From positions 1 through 38,084 of the forward strand of contig CANHCC010000003.1 of assembly GCA_947459115.1 (NCBI GenBank): a stretch of 38,084 nucleotides of DNA. The letters are read 5' to 3'. Made by a program: the position numbers and the translations under genes. The stretch comes from Bacteroidota bacterium. GTDB lineage: Bacteria > Bacteroidota > Bacteroidia > J057 > RFSG01. Below are positions 19,401 through 27,994 of this stretch, in pieces. Under the pieces are notes generated by a model. That model ran no database searches, was not told the origin of the DNA, and saw only the letters and a list, made by a program, of their open reading frames with translations. Position 1 is the first letter of the stretch, and every line of letters starts with the position of its first letter.

Positions 19401-20087
19401 GGGCGCTGCGGTAGAGATGGAGATAACCCCACCTGTTACATCCCCGAATTCTGCAGGCGTACCGGAAGTAACGATATCCATTTGTGCAATTGCTCTCTGA
19501 GGCGGAAGATTTCTTGCACCACGGACACGAACCCCATCCACGAAATATTCTGTTTCCTCCGGACGAGAACCACGAACACTGATACCACGACCTTCGTCCG
19601 ATTGAAACACCCCGGGCGTACTATTCGCTGCGATAGAGATCACATTTCTGGAACCCATTTTTTGGATTTCATCGGCTGTAACCTGACGGCCACCGCGCGT
19701 TTGATCTTTTTCAATGAGCGGAACCTTATATTCTATAACCTCTGTCGTAGCCAATTGAGAGGTAGTAGAAATTTCAATATCAAGGGTTTGTGTACGACCC
19801 GCTGATATCAAAACATCATTAATTTCTACAGATTTACCTGTGTAAGAGGCAACCACCTTGTACTTTCCGGGGGAAAGAGGGGCTATACTGTAATTTCCTT
19901 CAAAGTCGGCTCGGGTTCCGCCTTTGATAATTCCATTTTGCTCAACACGGATGATTGCATCAATGAGCTCCTCTTTTGTGTCTTTGTCTCTGACTTTACC
20001 GCTCAATTTACCAGCATCTGACTGTGCCAACAGCAGTTGTCCGGATAGTGCGAACAAAATGAAAAACCAAAAAGTCCTTAGTAACAT
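16422..20087 (-). CDS. TonB-dependent receptor with carboxypeptidase-regulatory-like domain
   Basis: A 1221-residue outer-membrane receptor. The signal peptide covers about 1-21 (FALSGQLLLAQ). A carboxypeptidase-D regulatory-like beta domain follows at about 26-108 (GKLSGKVRDKDTKEELIDAI). The plug is at about 125-230 (VTADEIQKMGSRNVISIAAN, GRGISVRGSRPEETEYFVDGV, GDVTGGVISISTA), and a long beta-barrel ends in the aromatic terminus RRLRLGCSFNF. The barrel is larger than in classical siderophore receptors. There is no SusD gene beside it, so a polysaccharide-utilisation role is not supported. It heads the operon with the T9SS-sorted protein and PorV/PorQ-like protein. The ligand is unknown. Confidence 0.9.
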   Translation of the reverse strand: MLLRTFWFFILFALSGQLLLAQSDAGKLSGKVRDKDTKEELIDAIIRVEQNGIIKGGTRADFEGNYSIAPLSPGKYKVVASYTGKSVEINDVLISAGRTQTLDIEISTTSQLATTEVIEYKVPLIEKDQTRGGRQVTADEIQKMGSRNVISIAANSTPGVFQSDEGRGISVRGSRPEETEYFVDGVRVRGARNLPPQRAIAQMDIVTSGTPAEFGDVTGGVISISTAAPSSEISGGFEAQTSRLFDKYNYDLLGVNLAGPIWSKKQSNGVKKTILGYFLNAEAELQGDPSPSAIGIFQLNDGLLEKLEQDPLRVSPDGSFFLNNANFLRSGDFKNVQARSNARVNSYRANARLDFQPAQNTGVKVGFTYNRTTLENWSQNSYILSPKTITITEDNTYRGWARLNQSFQGDSSSLVKNLFYSIQGDYSLRTAFSGDRDWRDNTFSYGYLGKFDLKQAEVFQFNDTPDPRISNTPYWQTVGFQDTSFVYSDEGTQNPILANYNNFIYNYLAQQGTTVRNSVELTSIGGLRNGDNPANIYSLYNAPGTRTTGFSRAHEQMIRLTGQTTAEIKNHNIKLGFEFDQRYDRAYSLSASGLWPYMRQLANRHITELDTANPIPVYSGGEFQDTVRFNRRFVEADQSSFDRKLREALGKDPNGTEFLNIDGLNPSVFSLNLFTADELWNNGNSYVDYYGYDYKGNLVKNASSRRFFDQEQKENRPLNAYAPTYVAGYIQDKFEFKDIYFNVGLRVDRFDANQLVLKDRYLLYPAYNAEEALAAYPNMFPGGELPGNIDKEWIPYVSSPDFGGEARIVGYRDGDIWYDANGSPVSSNLLQTASGRVQPVIKDNQFSVESMTDYQAQVNFMPRISFSFPISDEALFFANYDVLTARPRGGILSQLTDYEFLQNRATVAINNPNLRPTKNIQYEAGFKQKISNNASITASSFYREMRDMIQVQQLINAYPISYTTFTNLDFGTVKGFIFDIDFRRMNNLQLKGSYTMSFASGTGSSFTSNRNASNNVDGFSAIRVLLPLDFDQRHQFRAIADYRYISAANKFGPKIFGKYPFKDAGANFTFLLGSGTPYSRNSLANSADVQFGINQSIQLAGTPNGSRTPFQIRCDLRLDKDFTFGGKSAKGPDGVMYNKREYSLNIFLLVLNIFDTQNILSVYRTSGLPDDDGYLNTNQGRQQTAAQIDPVAFTQLYQIKAQNPGNFSIPRRLRLGCSFNF

Positions 20088-20496
20088 AGGTTCAATATTC
20101 TTTGTGGTTGAATGTTTTCCTCTAATTGAAATTTTAACAATTGGTTAAAATAAGGAAACATGAGCTTAAAAAACAAATTTTCGCAATAAATAGACTTTTA
20201 CTGCGTTAAGTTTATTTTAATCCCACGTTTCGTGAGGGTGAAACTAAAAAAAAACCTTTTACGAAGCTTTTTCAATTTTCGCATTTGATTACACTCAATT
20301 TTTAACTTATTGAATATCTGAATAATAAGATGAAATTATCCGGAAACTTTTTTTTCCGAAAACATCGTCAGAAACAATTCCTGCCTCCTTTTAACCAAAA
20401 TTCTCTGAAATTTTCCCGGCGGACTCTTACCGAATTCTTTTTAAAGGAACCAATACCGCCAAAAGCCCGTAATTTTAACATCAACAAATCAAATTC
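20088..20496. other. Divergent intergenic region upstream of the TonB receptor and epimerase genes
   Basis: 409 bp without a credible gene. It must hold the promoter of the three-gene minus operon and that of the plus-strand epimerase, but I found no full TTG/TANNTTTG pair for either. TAATTTTA near 20470 is one mismatch from a -7 element. A short hairpin (CACG-TTT-CGTG, 20224-20234) is followed by an A-run. No repeats of the families seen elsewhere occur here. Confidence 0.6.
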
Positions 20497-21390
20497 ATGA
20501 AAATATTACTCGTCGGTGGATCAGGAACAATAGGCAAACACCTGATCGAAGATTGGCTTCTTGCCGGTCATCAAGTACAAAATCTAAGTCGCTCCTCAAT
20601 GGATGCCCTTGTGACTTCGGCGGGCTCACTTCTTCAGCAACAATGGGATGGCCAGACCATTCCAGATACTGAATTCAGACCAGACCTGGTTGTGAATCTG
20701 GCCGGGGCAGGTATCGCAGACCATGCTTGGACGCCTGACAGAAGAAAACTCATCCTCGATTCCAGAATCAAATCTACCCGTGCCTGTGTAGAATACATCC
20801 GTAAAAATACCGACAGCGTCAAATTGTTTATTAACTCCAGCGCGGTTGGGTTCTATGGAGCACATAGGGAAGAGATATGTACCGAAGAGTCAAAACCCGG
20901 CAATGATTTTCTGGCAGAAGTGTGTGAGGCCTGGGAAAATGAAGCCAAACGAGCCCCTGTCCGAACAGTCTTGTTAAGAACCAGTGTGGTCATAAGCAAA
21001 TATGGCGGGGCCTTACCCAAAATGTTACCCGTATTCAAAGCAGGGATTGGTGGATGGCTTGGCAATGGAAGACAACCTTTCCCATGGATTGATGGCAGAG
21101 AATTTTCGCATTTGATTCAATGGCTGATGGACCACCCCGAAGCATCCGGGCCCTATAACATTTGCTCCCCTCAATCTATCAATAACAAACAATTTTCTCA
21201 GGCGTTATCGGAGGCTGTTCATCGCCCTTGTCTCTTCGCTGTTCCTGCCTTTGTGCTAAAGATTATGTTGGGAAGCCGGGCAGACTTGGTGCTGAAAGGT
21301 CAGAATCAGGTTCCGGAAAGGCTAACCCGGGAAGGGTATGTTTTCAAATACGATAAGATTTCTGAGGCTCTGCATTTTCATACCCGCTAA
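20497..21390 (+). CDS. TIGR01777-type NAD(P)-dependent epimerase (YfcH/SDR39U1-like)
   Basis: A 297-residue extended short-chain dehydrogenase-like protein. The nucleotide-binding motif GGSGTIG lies at 7-13, the interior matches this family (DLVVNLAGAGIAD, SSAVGFYG, GGALPKMLPVFKAGIGGWLGNGRQPFPWI), and a DUF1731-like C-terminus is present (VPAFVLKIMLGSRADLVLKGQNQVPERL). The family resembles cell-division inhibitor SulA-annotated proteins by name only. Substrate and reaction are not established. It is convergent with the next gene, the stop codons overlapping within 4 bp. Confidence 0.9.
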   Translation: MKILLVGGSGTIGKHLIEDWLLAGHQVQNLSRSSMDALVTSAGSLLQQQWDGQTIPDTEFRPDLVVNLAGAGIADHAWTPDRRKLILDSRIKSTRACVEYIRKNTDSVKLFINSSAVGFYGAHREEICTEESKPGNDFLAEVCEAWENEAKRAPVRTVLLRTSVVISKYGGALPKMLPVFKAGIGGWLGNGRQPFPWIDGREFSHLIQWLMDHPEASGPYNICSPQSINNKQFSQALSEAVHRPCLFAVPAFVLKIMLGSRADLVLKGQNQVPERLTREGYVFKYDKISEALHFHTR

Positions 21391-22856
21391 AGTTTCCCTT
21401 TTCCCAAAGAATGTTGCTCAATCCATTCTTCCAATCGAATCAATTCAAAGGAGGCGGGATTAAAAGGCACTTTATGATGATAATCCTGTAAGCGAGCAAT
21501 TTCCTTTTTCAGATAGGACTCTGCTGCAAAAAAATCAAACTGATGTTTATGCCAAATGGAAATTATCTCTGTCAGTAATTGTCCACGGGTAGTATCTTCT
21601 TCCGGCTGCGTGCGACGGATAAATTGTTTTAGATTTTCTATCCGGCTGTCCAGTATATCACGCTTCCCAGCCTCGTATAAACTCATAATTTCCAAAAGCC
21701 TCAGGGCGATATTCCAACCCGATTTATCGGCCATGACCGGTGTGGCTTCAATCAACTGACGATTACATTCCCGGAAATTGCCTTCTTTGAAGCGGAGGGC
21801 AGCTTCAAAATACTTCCATCTTCCAATTCTAATCTTTGATATGGCGAGCATTGGGTGTTGCACGGCTTGCTTCAAAATATCGTTACAACGATTTAAGTCA
21901 TTCTTTAAAAACGCAATTCGAAAATCTGTTTCCAGAGCAATCAGAAAATTCACCTCGTCCGTCTTATACAAAGACAGGGTCGCTTTGATGAAGGTAGATG
22001 CCCTGTGAAATTCTCCCCCTCTGAGACACACTTCAGACAACTGTAATAATGCAGCCCCTTCCCTCTGCCTGGATTGAAGGGCAGGAGACTGTCTCACCAA
22101 TTCTAGCAATTCTTGAGAAAATCGGCGGGCAGAAACAGAATCATGGGTGATCAGATGATAATAAATAGCAATCTTCAAATAATAAAATCCAATCTGGGGA
22201 TGCGCTGTGGTCTCCCAAATGTGCTTTAAAACATTAAGGGTATTTAAGGCGTCTTCAAATTCCTGGGCATCTTTAAAGGTCGTTGAAGCCAATAAACCAG
22301 ACATTCGATAATACAGAATACTGGCCTCCTGATATTGCGCCACCTGCTGACTTAATATTCTCAATTCCTCCACTGCCCTCAATAACTCTGTGGCCGGCAT
22401 ACTGTTACAAGCATGGCGAAATAGCAACATTTGGGCATGAAAACACTCCTCCAAAAAAAAATACTTTTTAGAGGTAACGATTACCTGTTCCAATAAATTC
22501 TTACTAGCCGCATAAGCTCCCCGTCCCATCAGGATCTCGCCCTGAATCAATCGTTTTTTTGTGGTAAGGAGGGCAACAACATGTTCAGCGTCGTATTCCT
22601 TAAGACTTCTTTCCCCCAGAAGGGACTCCTCCATTAACTTTTTTAATCGTGCTTTGGTTACACGAAAACTATTCTCCGCATCCTTCTGGTATAATTTTCG
22701 AGCAAAAAAATTTTCCTCCTCTTTGGGATATTTTACAAGCAGTTCGAAAAGTTTACCAACTTTCTCAAATTCATGCGGATTATTGCGAATCTGTGATTTG
22801 ATTCGTTTGATTTCCTGTAAAGAGAGTTTTTGATAAATATCTTGTATGAGATCCAT
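21387..22856 (-). CDS. Unknown helical-repeat (TPR-like) protein
   Basis: I do not recognise this 489-residue protein. It is almost entirely predicted helix, with alternating amphipathic segments of roughly 34-40 residues (for example ALNTLNVLKHIWETTAHPQIGFYYLKIAIYYH), as in TPR-like solenoids. The N-terminal 100 residues are rich in Lys/Glu (YPKEEENFFARKLYQKD). There is no signal peptide or membrane helix, so it is probably cytoplasmic. The ATG at 22856 (MDLIQDIYQKLS) is preferred over an in-frame ATG at 22913 that adds 19 residues of non-helical character. It ends convergently against the epimerase gene with no terminator between. Confidence 0.7.
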   Translation of the reverse strand: MDLIQDIYQKLSLQEIKRIKSQIRNNPHEFEKVGKLFELLVKYPKEEENFFARKLYQKDAENSFRVTKARLKKLMEESLLGERSLKEYDAEHVVALLTTKKRLIQGEILMGRGAYAASKNLLEQVIVTSKKYFFLEECFHAQMLLFRHACNSMPATELLRAVEELRILSQQVAQYQEASILYYRMSGLLASTTFKDAQEFEDALNTLNVLKHIWETTAHPQIGFYYLKIAIYYHLITHDSVSARRFSQELLELVRQSPALQSRQREGAALLQLSEVCLRGGEFHRASTFIKATLSLYKTDEVNFLIALETDFRIAFLKNDLNRCNDILKQAVQHPMLAISKIRIGRWKYFEAALRFKEGNFRECNRQLIEATPVMADKSGWNIALRLLEIMSLYEAGKRDILDSRIENLKQFIRRTQPEEDTTRGQLLTEIISIWHKHQFDFFAAESYLKKEIARLQDYHHKVPFNPASFELIRLEEWIEQHSLGKGKL

Positions 22857-22981
22857 CCGATTGGTGATTATATGTGAAGATACGGATTTCCATACTGTAT
22901 CAGATGAATACACCCCTTGATTTCAGATAAAAAAAAGGCTCCGCTTACATGGAAAATTGTGCGCTTACCCCTACCCCACAT

Positions 22982-24244
22982 TCAAGGCAAAGATTGACTC
23001 AATTCTTTCAAAAAAGGAAAGCCGATCTTTGCATATTCATATACGCCGTCGTTCAAGATACCATCTTGATTAACATATATGGTGGCTGAAAGTACCCATG
23101 CTTTTTGATCTTTTTTATCTAATATGTAGGCACTTTCTGTTAGAAATCCATAGGCCTGCCCAACGATATTATACACTTCCAGAGAATCCGGTTCCCGAAG
23201 GGCCGGATTTTGCCCACAGAAAAAATAACAGGTAATAGCCTCATGATAAGGTTTTGAAAGATACTTCTGAATACCGGTTTGAGATGGCTTCATGCGAAGG
23301 GCTGCTTTCAAAAGACTATCCGATACAGGGGCCAATAGAAAGCGCTGATCCTTGGGCACGATAGTGGGATGAAACAAAACGGTCATCATGCGATGGAGCT
23401 CAAGTAATGGCAGAACATTAGATCCTCTGAATTCTCTGGCAGGGCCTGTTTCACCGGAAGCCCCCCTCCATGCAGTCCCTACTTTAGTATGTTGCATCTC
23501 TGGCCAACCCCAATTGACACTATCCTGTTGCCGGTTAAGGACATAAAATTCTTTACCATTCTTATCCTGAAAATGAACCTCCGAGGACCAAAGATTTTGC
23601 TCCTGTCCACAGGAAGGCTGAAACTTTTGCAGAATTCTGGAATGCGCATACCCCATTGCGTTCAGACGATGATTTAAAAATCCTCTGCCATTAAACTCAA
23701 ATAATGCATTGTAGGCTTCATCCTCACTCACCACCAAGGCGGCAAGTATAAGATTCCGAAGATTAAGAACTTCTTTGGAGCCAGGGAGTAATTCCCGGCG
23801 AGAAGGCCGGCAGGATGTTCCATTCCCTTCCATTAACATGGGCGTTTCTTCCGTTACGCCATTCGGTCGTAATTGATCCAGTTTTTCAAGTGCCAATGCG
23901 GCACTGGGTAATTTGACAGTACTCGCCGGATTAAAATATTCCTCCGGCCGGAGATGGAAGGAATAATGTTTCAAAGTGGGAGCAGCAGACAATGGGTTAT
24001 CAATCTGTGTAAGAATAATCTGAAGTTTAAATACATCAGGATTCGAAACCACCCGACGCATAACTTCAGACCCTTTGAGAAGTCGTGATTTTAAGGTCAT
24101 GGTATCTGTCTGAGCGTAATCGAGTATATTATCTTTGAGATCGTCAGAAGCTTGTTCCACCTTAGGAGAATTACTCTGCCCGCAGGCAGTAAAACTTGCG
24201 AGCCCAGATATAATAAACAAAAATATTATATACTTAATTATCAT
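22982..24244 (-). CDS. Lipoprotein serine hydrolase, class A beta-lactamase-like fold
   Basis: A 420-residue protein with a lipoprotein signal (LASFTAC, C21). An active-site S108-T-V-K111 motif lies in FNPASTVKLPSAALALEKL. A SED motif at VVSEDEAYNALFEFNGRGF takes the place of the SDN of class A enzymes, and a K-V-G-T segment in MQHTKVGTAW could be the KTG-like strand. It fits the beta-lactamase2 type of peptidase/hydrolase but is longer than resistance enzymes and lacks their full motif set, so drug resistance should not be assumed. It follows the APC permease gene by 43 bp and is probably last in that operon. Confidence 0.75.
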   Translation of the reverse strand: MIIKYIIFLFIISGLASFTACGQSNSPKVEQASDDLKDNILDYAQTDTMTLKSRLLKGSEVMRRVVSNPDVFKLQIILTQIDNPLSAAPTLKHYSFHLRPEEYFNPASTVKLPSAALALEKLDQLRPNGVTEETPMLMEGNGTSCRPSRRELLPGSKEVLNLRNLILAALVVSEDEAYNALFEFNGRGFLNHRLNAMGYAHSRILQKFQPSCGQEQNLWSSEVHFQDKNGKEFYVLNRQQDSVNWGWPEMQHTKVGTAWRGASGETGPAREFRGSNVLPLLELHRMMTVLFHPTIVPKDQRFLLAPVSDSLLKAALRMKPSQTGIQKYLSKPYHEAITCYFFCGQNPALREPDSLEVYNIVGQAYGFLTESAYILDKKDQKAWVLSATIYVNQDGILNDGVYEYAKIGFPFLKELSQSLP

Positions 24245-24287
24245 TTATAAAATCTAAAAATGCATGTAATAATAAAAATCGAATGTA

Positions 24288-25670
24288 TTATTCATGTAAA
24301 TCTTCATTTACTTTTTTAGGAGTTGTATTTGAATCCCTGATAAAAAACCAAATAAAAACACCAATCGCAGAAATTCCGAGGCCGGAGATGGATTCCCATG
24401 GCTGATAGATTAATCCATATACCATTAACCACAGACTAAAGGCCAGAAAAATACCAGGTATCCAGGGGAATGCCGGTGCAAGATAGGCGATACCGGCTGT
24501 ACCGTGTTTATACCGGGCATACACCATACCTGCGACACTCAAAAAGGCAAATAAATTCAGAGTAAATCCAACATATAAAATGACTTCCTGAAAAGAAGCT
24601 GTGAATATATAAAAGGATATTATTACCCATTGTAAGAGGAGTGCCGGAATTGGTATTCCAAAAGTATTCAGGTGGCCTAAGCGCCTTAAGGCTTTATATT
24701 CAGAAGCCATTACCTGCATCACTCTGGATCCGGCAATAATCATAGAGCTCATGCCGGAAACCAAAAGAAGCGCAATGACCAGACCTAAAATATCACCAGC
24801 TTGTTGACCCCATATTTTTCGGGAGAAGATTAATCCAACATCGACTTGCCCGTTTAATTCTTCCATCGGTACTGCCCATAAAAAGGCCGCATTAATCAGC
24901 ACATAAATCCCCACCACCACAAGCGTTCCCATCATCAAACTTCTTGGTAAATTTTTAGAGGGATTCGATATTTCTCCTGCGATATAGGCAGATGCATTCC
25001 AGCCGGAGTAGGCGTAAGAAACAAAATATAAGGAGATAACAAATCCCGGACTGACAATTTCAGAGAAAGCGGTTGGATTTGGAATAAAAGAAACGGTTGA
25101 GGGCGCAGCAAAAAAACCGAATCCAATTAAGACGAGCATCACGCCGATTTTAAAAATCGTAAACAAATTTTGAAATCCTCCGCTCACGCGATGTGATAAA
25201 GCATGCACCAGAGTAATGATTGTAGCACCAATCCAGGCAAACAACACGGGCGTTGAGACAGGCATTCCGGAAAAATATTCCGGCCACCGCATGGCATGCG
25301 TGAGATAACTCCCCATAGCAAGCCCTGAGGCAGCTATAGGTGCGGCAAATCCCACAAGGGCAGAAGCCCATCCGGAAGCAAAGCCCAATGCAGGATGAAA
25401 CATTTTTGCGAGGTAACGATATTCCCCGCCTGAACCAGGAAACCGGGTACCTAATTCCGCATAGGCCATAGCCCCGCAAAAGCAGGCAATTCCTCCAAGA
25501 ATCCAAAGGAAAAGAATTGAAAATCCTTGTTGCAAAACTGCAACTTGAAAGCCTAGACTGGTCAGGACACCGGTCCCGACCATACTGGCAACGACAATGG
25601 CAAATGCTGTTAGCGGGCTATAATGACGGTGGGGCGTTTCACCTGACATGGGAGGGCATTCATCAGGCAA
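24288..25670 (-). CDS. APC-superfamily amino acid permease
   Basis: A 460-residue inner-membrane transporter with about 12 hydrophobic segments. The first helix holds the unwound substrate-binding motif (VVASMVGTGVLTSLGFQ), followed by FCGAMAYAELGTRFPGSGGEYRYLAKMFHP, a hallmark of the amino acid-polyamine-organocation family. Its start overlaps the end of the M23 peptidase gene by 8 bp. Uptake of amino acids or related metabolites is expected, substrate undetermined. The neighbouring cell-wall hydrolase suggests, but does not show, a link to peptidoglycan-derived amino acids. Confidence 0.9.
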   Translation of the reverse strand: MPDECPPMSGETPHRHYSPLTAFAIVVASMVGTGVLTSLGFQVAVLQQGFSILFLWILGGIACFCGAMAYAELGTRFPGSGGEYRYLAKMFHPALGFASGWASALVGFAAPIAASGLAMGSYLTHAMRWPEYFSGMPVSTPVLFAWIGATIITLVHALSHRVSGGFQNLFTIFKIGVMLVLIGFGFFAAPSTVSFIPNPTAFSEIVSPGFVISLYFVSYAYSGWNASAYIAGEISNPSKNLPRSLMMGTLVVVGIYVLINAAFLWAVPMEELNGQVDVGLIFSRKIWGQQAGDILGLVIALLLVSGMSSMIIAGSRVMQVMASEYKALRRLGHLNTFGIPIPALLLQWVIISFYIFTASFQEVILYVGFTLNLFAFLSVAGMVYARYKHGTAGIAYLAPAFPWIPGIFLAFSLWLMVYGLIYQPWESISGLGISAIGVFIWFFIRDSNTTPKKVNEDLHE

Positions 25671-26568
25671 TCCTTATGGATCGACCAATTTTCAAAACGG
25701 TTTTAGGGGAAAGATTTTTGTTCATCCTACAAATTGCGGATACCGAGGTACGGTTGCGAGACGCAATTTTGCCTAGTGTATCCCCTTTTCGAATTCTGTA
25801 CCAAACTTCCTGAGGTTCTTCAGGTTCTTGAGGCGGCTCCGGAGTTCCTCCCGGGGATTGTTCCGTTCCTTCCGGAAGCAAGGTTGCTTCAGAATATCTG
25901 GGCGCAGTTTCGGAAGGAATCGCCATCTGACCTTCCGCCACCAATGGGGTCAATGTTTTATTTTGTAAGTCAATAACCTTCTGGATATCGATCGCCACAT
26001 CTTTGTGCCGTAATTCAAGATGAAGATGAGGAGAACGACTTCTACCTGTTGACCCGCCTAAACCTATCACTTGACCGGCAGAAACCTCCTGATCAGGTTT
26101 TACCTTGATTTTTGAAAGATGAGCATACCAGGTTTCCAATCCATTGGGATGACGAATAATAACAAGATTACCATAACCACCGCGGTTGTACATAGCGTAA
26201 CGCACCTTACCATCAAAAGCCGCTGCAATAGGATCTCCGGTGTTTAAGTCAATATCCACGCCTTTGTGGCCTTTCCCAAATCCTCTCCAGATTTTTCCGG
26301 AACAAGGAATGGCGAAATTCATGCCTCGGATTTTCTCAGCGAGTTCAGCATCAGAAATAACTTGTTTGGGTTCACCCAAATAGGCAAATATCTGGCGTTG
26401 ATCCCAGTTGGTTTCATATGCCTGTGTCTGAATGCGAGTCGTATCTGCACTTTTACGAACCGGGTCTTCCGGAAAGCCGGCATTTATATATGGATTTCCT
26501 GCCATGACCCCTTCCGCGGGAAAGAGAATGGTAAGAATTCCAAAAATGTAAAAAGACCAAAATTTCAT
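25663..26568 (-). CDS. M23 (LytM-type) peptidoglycan peptidase with C-terminal LysM
   Basis: A 301-residue exported protein. The ATG at 26568 is preferred over 26601 because it gives a compact signal peptide (MKFWSFYIFGILTILFPAEGVMA) and does not run into the preceding gene. The M23 domain at about 84-200 has all zinc and catalytic residues: H101-KGV-D105, H150 in WYAHLS and H181-L-H183-LE. A Pro/Glu/Gln-rich linker (about 233-254) leads to a LysM domain at 256-299 (YRIRKGDTLGKIASRN). It likely cleaves peptide cross-links in the periplasm. The gene lies 7 bp after the lipoprotein gene and overlaps the permease gene by 8 bp. Confidence 0.93.
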   Translation of the reverse strand: MKFWSFYIFGILTILFPAEGVMAGNPYINAGFPEDPVRKSADTTRIQTQAYETNWDQRQIFAYLGEPKQVISDAELAEKIRGMNFAIPCSGKIWRGFGKGHKGVDIDLNTGDPIAAAFDGKVRYAMYNRGGYGNLVIIRHPNGLETWYAHLSKIKVKPDQEVSAGQVIGLGGSTGRSRSPHLHLELRHKDVAIDIQKVIDLQNKTLTPLVAEGQMAIPSETAPRYSEATLLPEGTEQSPGGTPEPPQEPEEPQEVWYRIRKGDTLGKIASRNRTSVSAICRMNKNLSPKTVLKIGRSIRIA

Positions 26569-26575
26569 AAGTCGA

Positions 26576-27712
26576 TTACAAAGTTCGCATTTTTTTAGCA
26601 AAAATCAGATTGGTCTGACGAAATTGTTGATTGTATCCAATGATAAATCCAGTTTTTCTCACCTTGGCAGAGTCTGCAAACAGACTTTTCAATTCCGGCT
26701 GATAAAAAGAAGCAAACAGCGGAATGGTCTGAGTATATTCTCCAAATACTTGAATATCATCAAATTGATTTTTCAAAAATTTCAAAGGCACACCGGAATC
26801 GTCTTGAAGAAGAACTGAAGACTGCTCTAAAATGTGACCGCGGATTGTAGAAAAGGGAGCCTGATGCAATAAATAGGAGGCAGCTTTTAAAAACACCCCA
26901 AATTCCCCTTGATTTTTAAGAAATTGTGTGAAAGCCGGCGTCTGTTTTAACCCTGAATCCGATAGATCAATAGAAAAGTAATACAAAACTCTTTCTTTAG
27001 TTTCTCCTGCTTTTTGATAATAGATGATATTAGATTGTGTGCGTGATGTATCAGCAGAGACCGCGAGACTTCCATCCGATAAAAGCTTAGACGGCAGAAT
27101 TCGGTTAATCTGATATCCACTTCGGGCCAAATAGAACACAATGGGGTGTAGCGTTCCATTGAGTCTTATTTGCTTCAATTCCTTTTCCATGCTTAGCGTG
27201 CGAAAAAAGCCTAACTCATTAGAAAAAAACAAGGATTGACTAAGCTTTGACAAATAGCTTTGGCGCTCAGGATTTGGAAGAGAATCAGGGATAAAAAGAG
27301 AACCCGGAGGCTCAAGACCTACCATGATAAGGGTATCTATTTCCGGAAAAAACACATTGGCATACAAAAAGTCGCCTCCGGAGAAAGGATAAAAGAGCTT
27401 TCGAACTTTTTTAACCGGCGCAAGAAAGGAATCTCTAAAATTTAAAATAGGATTGATTTTTCCGGTAACAACCTTACGCCAAATATTATTAGAGGACTCT
27501 TGATATTTCAGATACCCGGAGGAAGTATCCTGAGTGGATAAGCCAGAAATCCAGAGCGCAAAAGCCTGATGCTGGGGATTCATGACAACAGGTGATGACA
27601 CCTCGGCATCTTCCTTTGAGGGATTGTTCTGATTGTTGTCTGCCTGAGAAGAACCGGAAGTTGTACAGGCAATGCAACCAAAACAGAAAATTAAGAATAA
27701 CAACTTTTTCAT
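26576..27712 (-). CDS. Lipoprotein of unknown function
   Basis: A 378-residue protein with a lipoprotein signal, MKKLLFLIFCFGCIAC, followed by a Ser/Asn/Asp-rich tether. I recognise no family. The body has mixed alpha/beta character with many Phe/Leu residues, a short low-charge core (GVFLKAASYLLHQAPFSTIRG) and no obvious active-site motif. It is the first gene of a minus-strand cluster with the M23 peptidase, APC permease and serine hydrolase, so an envelope role is likely. Its upstream region abuts the palindrome/G-run array at 27774-27928. Confidence 0.75.
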   Translation of the reverse strand: MKKLLFLIFCFGCIACTTSGSSQADNNQNNPSKEDAEVSSPVVMNPQHQAFALWISGLSTQDTSSGYLKYQESSNNIWRKVVTGKINPILNFRDSFLAPVKKVRKLFYPFSGGDFLYANVFFPEIDTLIMVGLEPPGSLFIPDSLPNPERQSYLSKLSQSLFFSNELGFFRTLSMEKELKQIRLNGTLHPIVFYLARSGYQINRILPSKLLSDGSLAVSADTSRTQSNIIYYQKAGETKERVLYYFSIDLSDSGLKQTPAFTQFLKNQGEFGVFLKAASYLLHQAPFSTIRGHILEQSSVLLQDDSGVPLKFLKNQFDDIQVFGEYTQTIPLFASFYQPELKSLFADSAKVRKTGFIIGYNQQFRQTNLIFAKKMRTL

Positions 27713-27731
27713 GCGAGTAAGAATGAAGGTG

Positions 27732-27739
27732 CAAAATTA
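27732..27739 (-). promoter_or_regulatory. Possible -7 element for the lipoprotein-M23 operon
   Basis: The minus strand reads TAATTTTG, matching TANNTTTG, 19 bp upstream of the ATG at 27712. No TTG is seen at the usual -33 distance. That position (about 27759-27763) is the edge of the palindrome/G-run array, so array length could affect this promoter. Confidence 0.35.
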
Positions 27740-27773
27740 ATCTGAATACAACTCAGTTGGTAATTTACCGGAA

Positions 27774-27928
27774 GGGGGGGGGTAAGTAACTTACCGGAAG
27801 GGGGGGTAAGTAACTTACCGGAAGGGGGGTAAGTAACTTACCGAAGGGGGGTAAGTAACTTACCAAGGGGGGTAAGTAACTTACTAGGGGGGGTAAGTAA
27901 CTTACCAAGGGGGGGTAAGTAACTTACC
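27774..27928. repeat. Palindrome/G-run tandem array (family C), 7 copies
   Basis: GGTAAGTAACTTACC (arms GGTAAGT and ACTTACC around one A) starts at 27781, 27805, 27828, 27850, 27871, 27892 and 27914. The fifth copy ends in T. Periods are 24, 23, 22, 21, 21 and 22 bp. Between copies lie short ggaa/gaa/aa/ta segments and uninterrupted runs of 6-9 G, the longest at 27774-27782. A decayed half unit precedes it near 27762. The array fills the gap between divergent genes. Variation in G-run length accounts for part of the period change and suggests slippage. Confidence 0.95.
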
Positions 27929-27994
27929 CGTCTGAATATTGAACCTGGCAGATGTGTAAAGCGTTTGAAGAAAGGATTACTATTTTTGTACCCT

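Noticed and set aside
16422-20087. SusC/SusD polysaccharide-utilisation locus
   Set aside because: No SusD-like gene or glycan-degrading enzyme lies next to the receptor.
22982-24244. Antibiotic-resistance beta-lactamase
   Set aside because: The fold and SxxK motif fit, but SDN is replaced by SED, the protein is longer, and many such lipoproteins are not resistance enzymes.
27964-27988. TTTG plus TATTTTTG as a promoter for the Mrp gene
   Set aside because: The -7-like sequence fits, but the spacing is only 13 bp and it ends 6 bp before the ATG.
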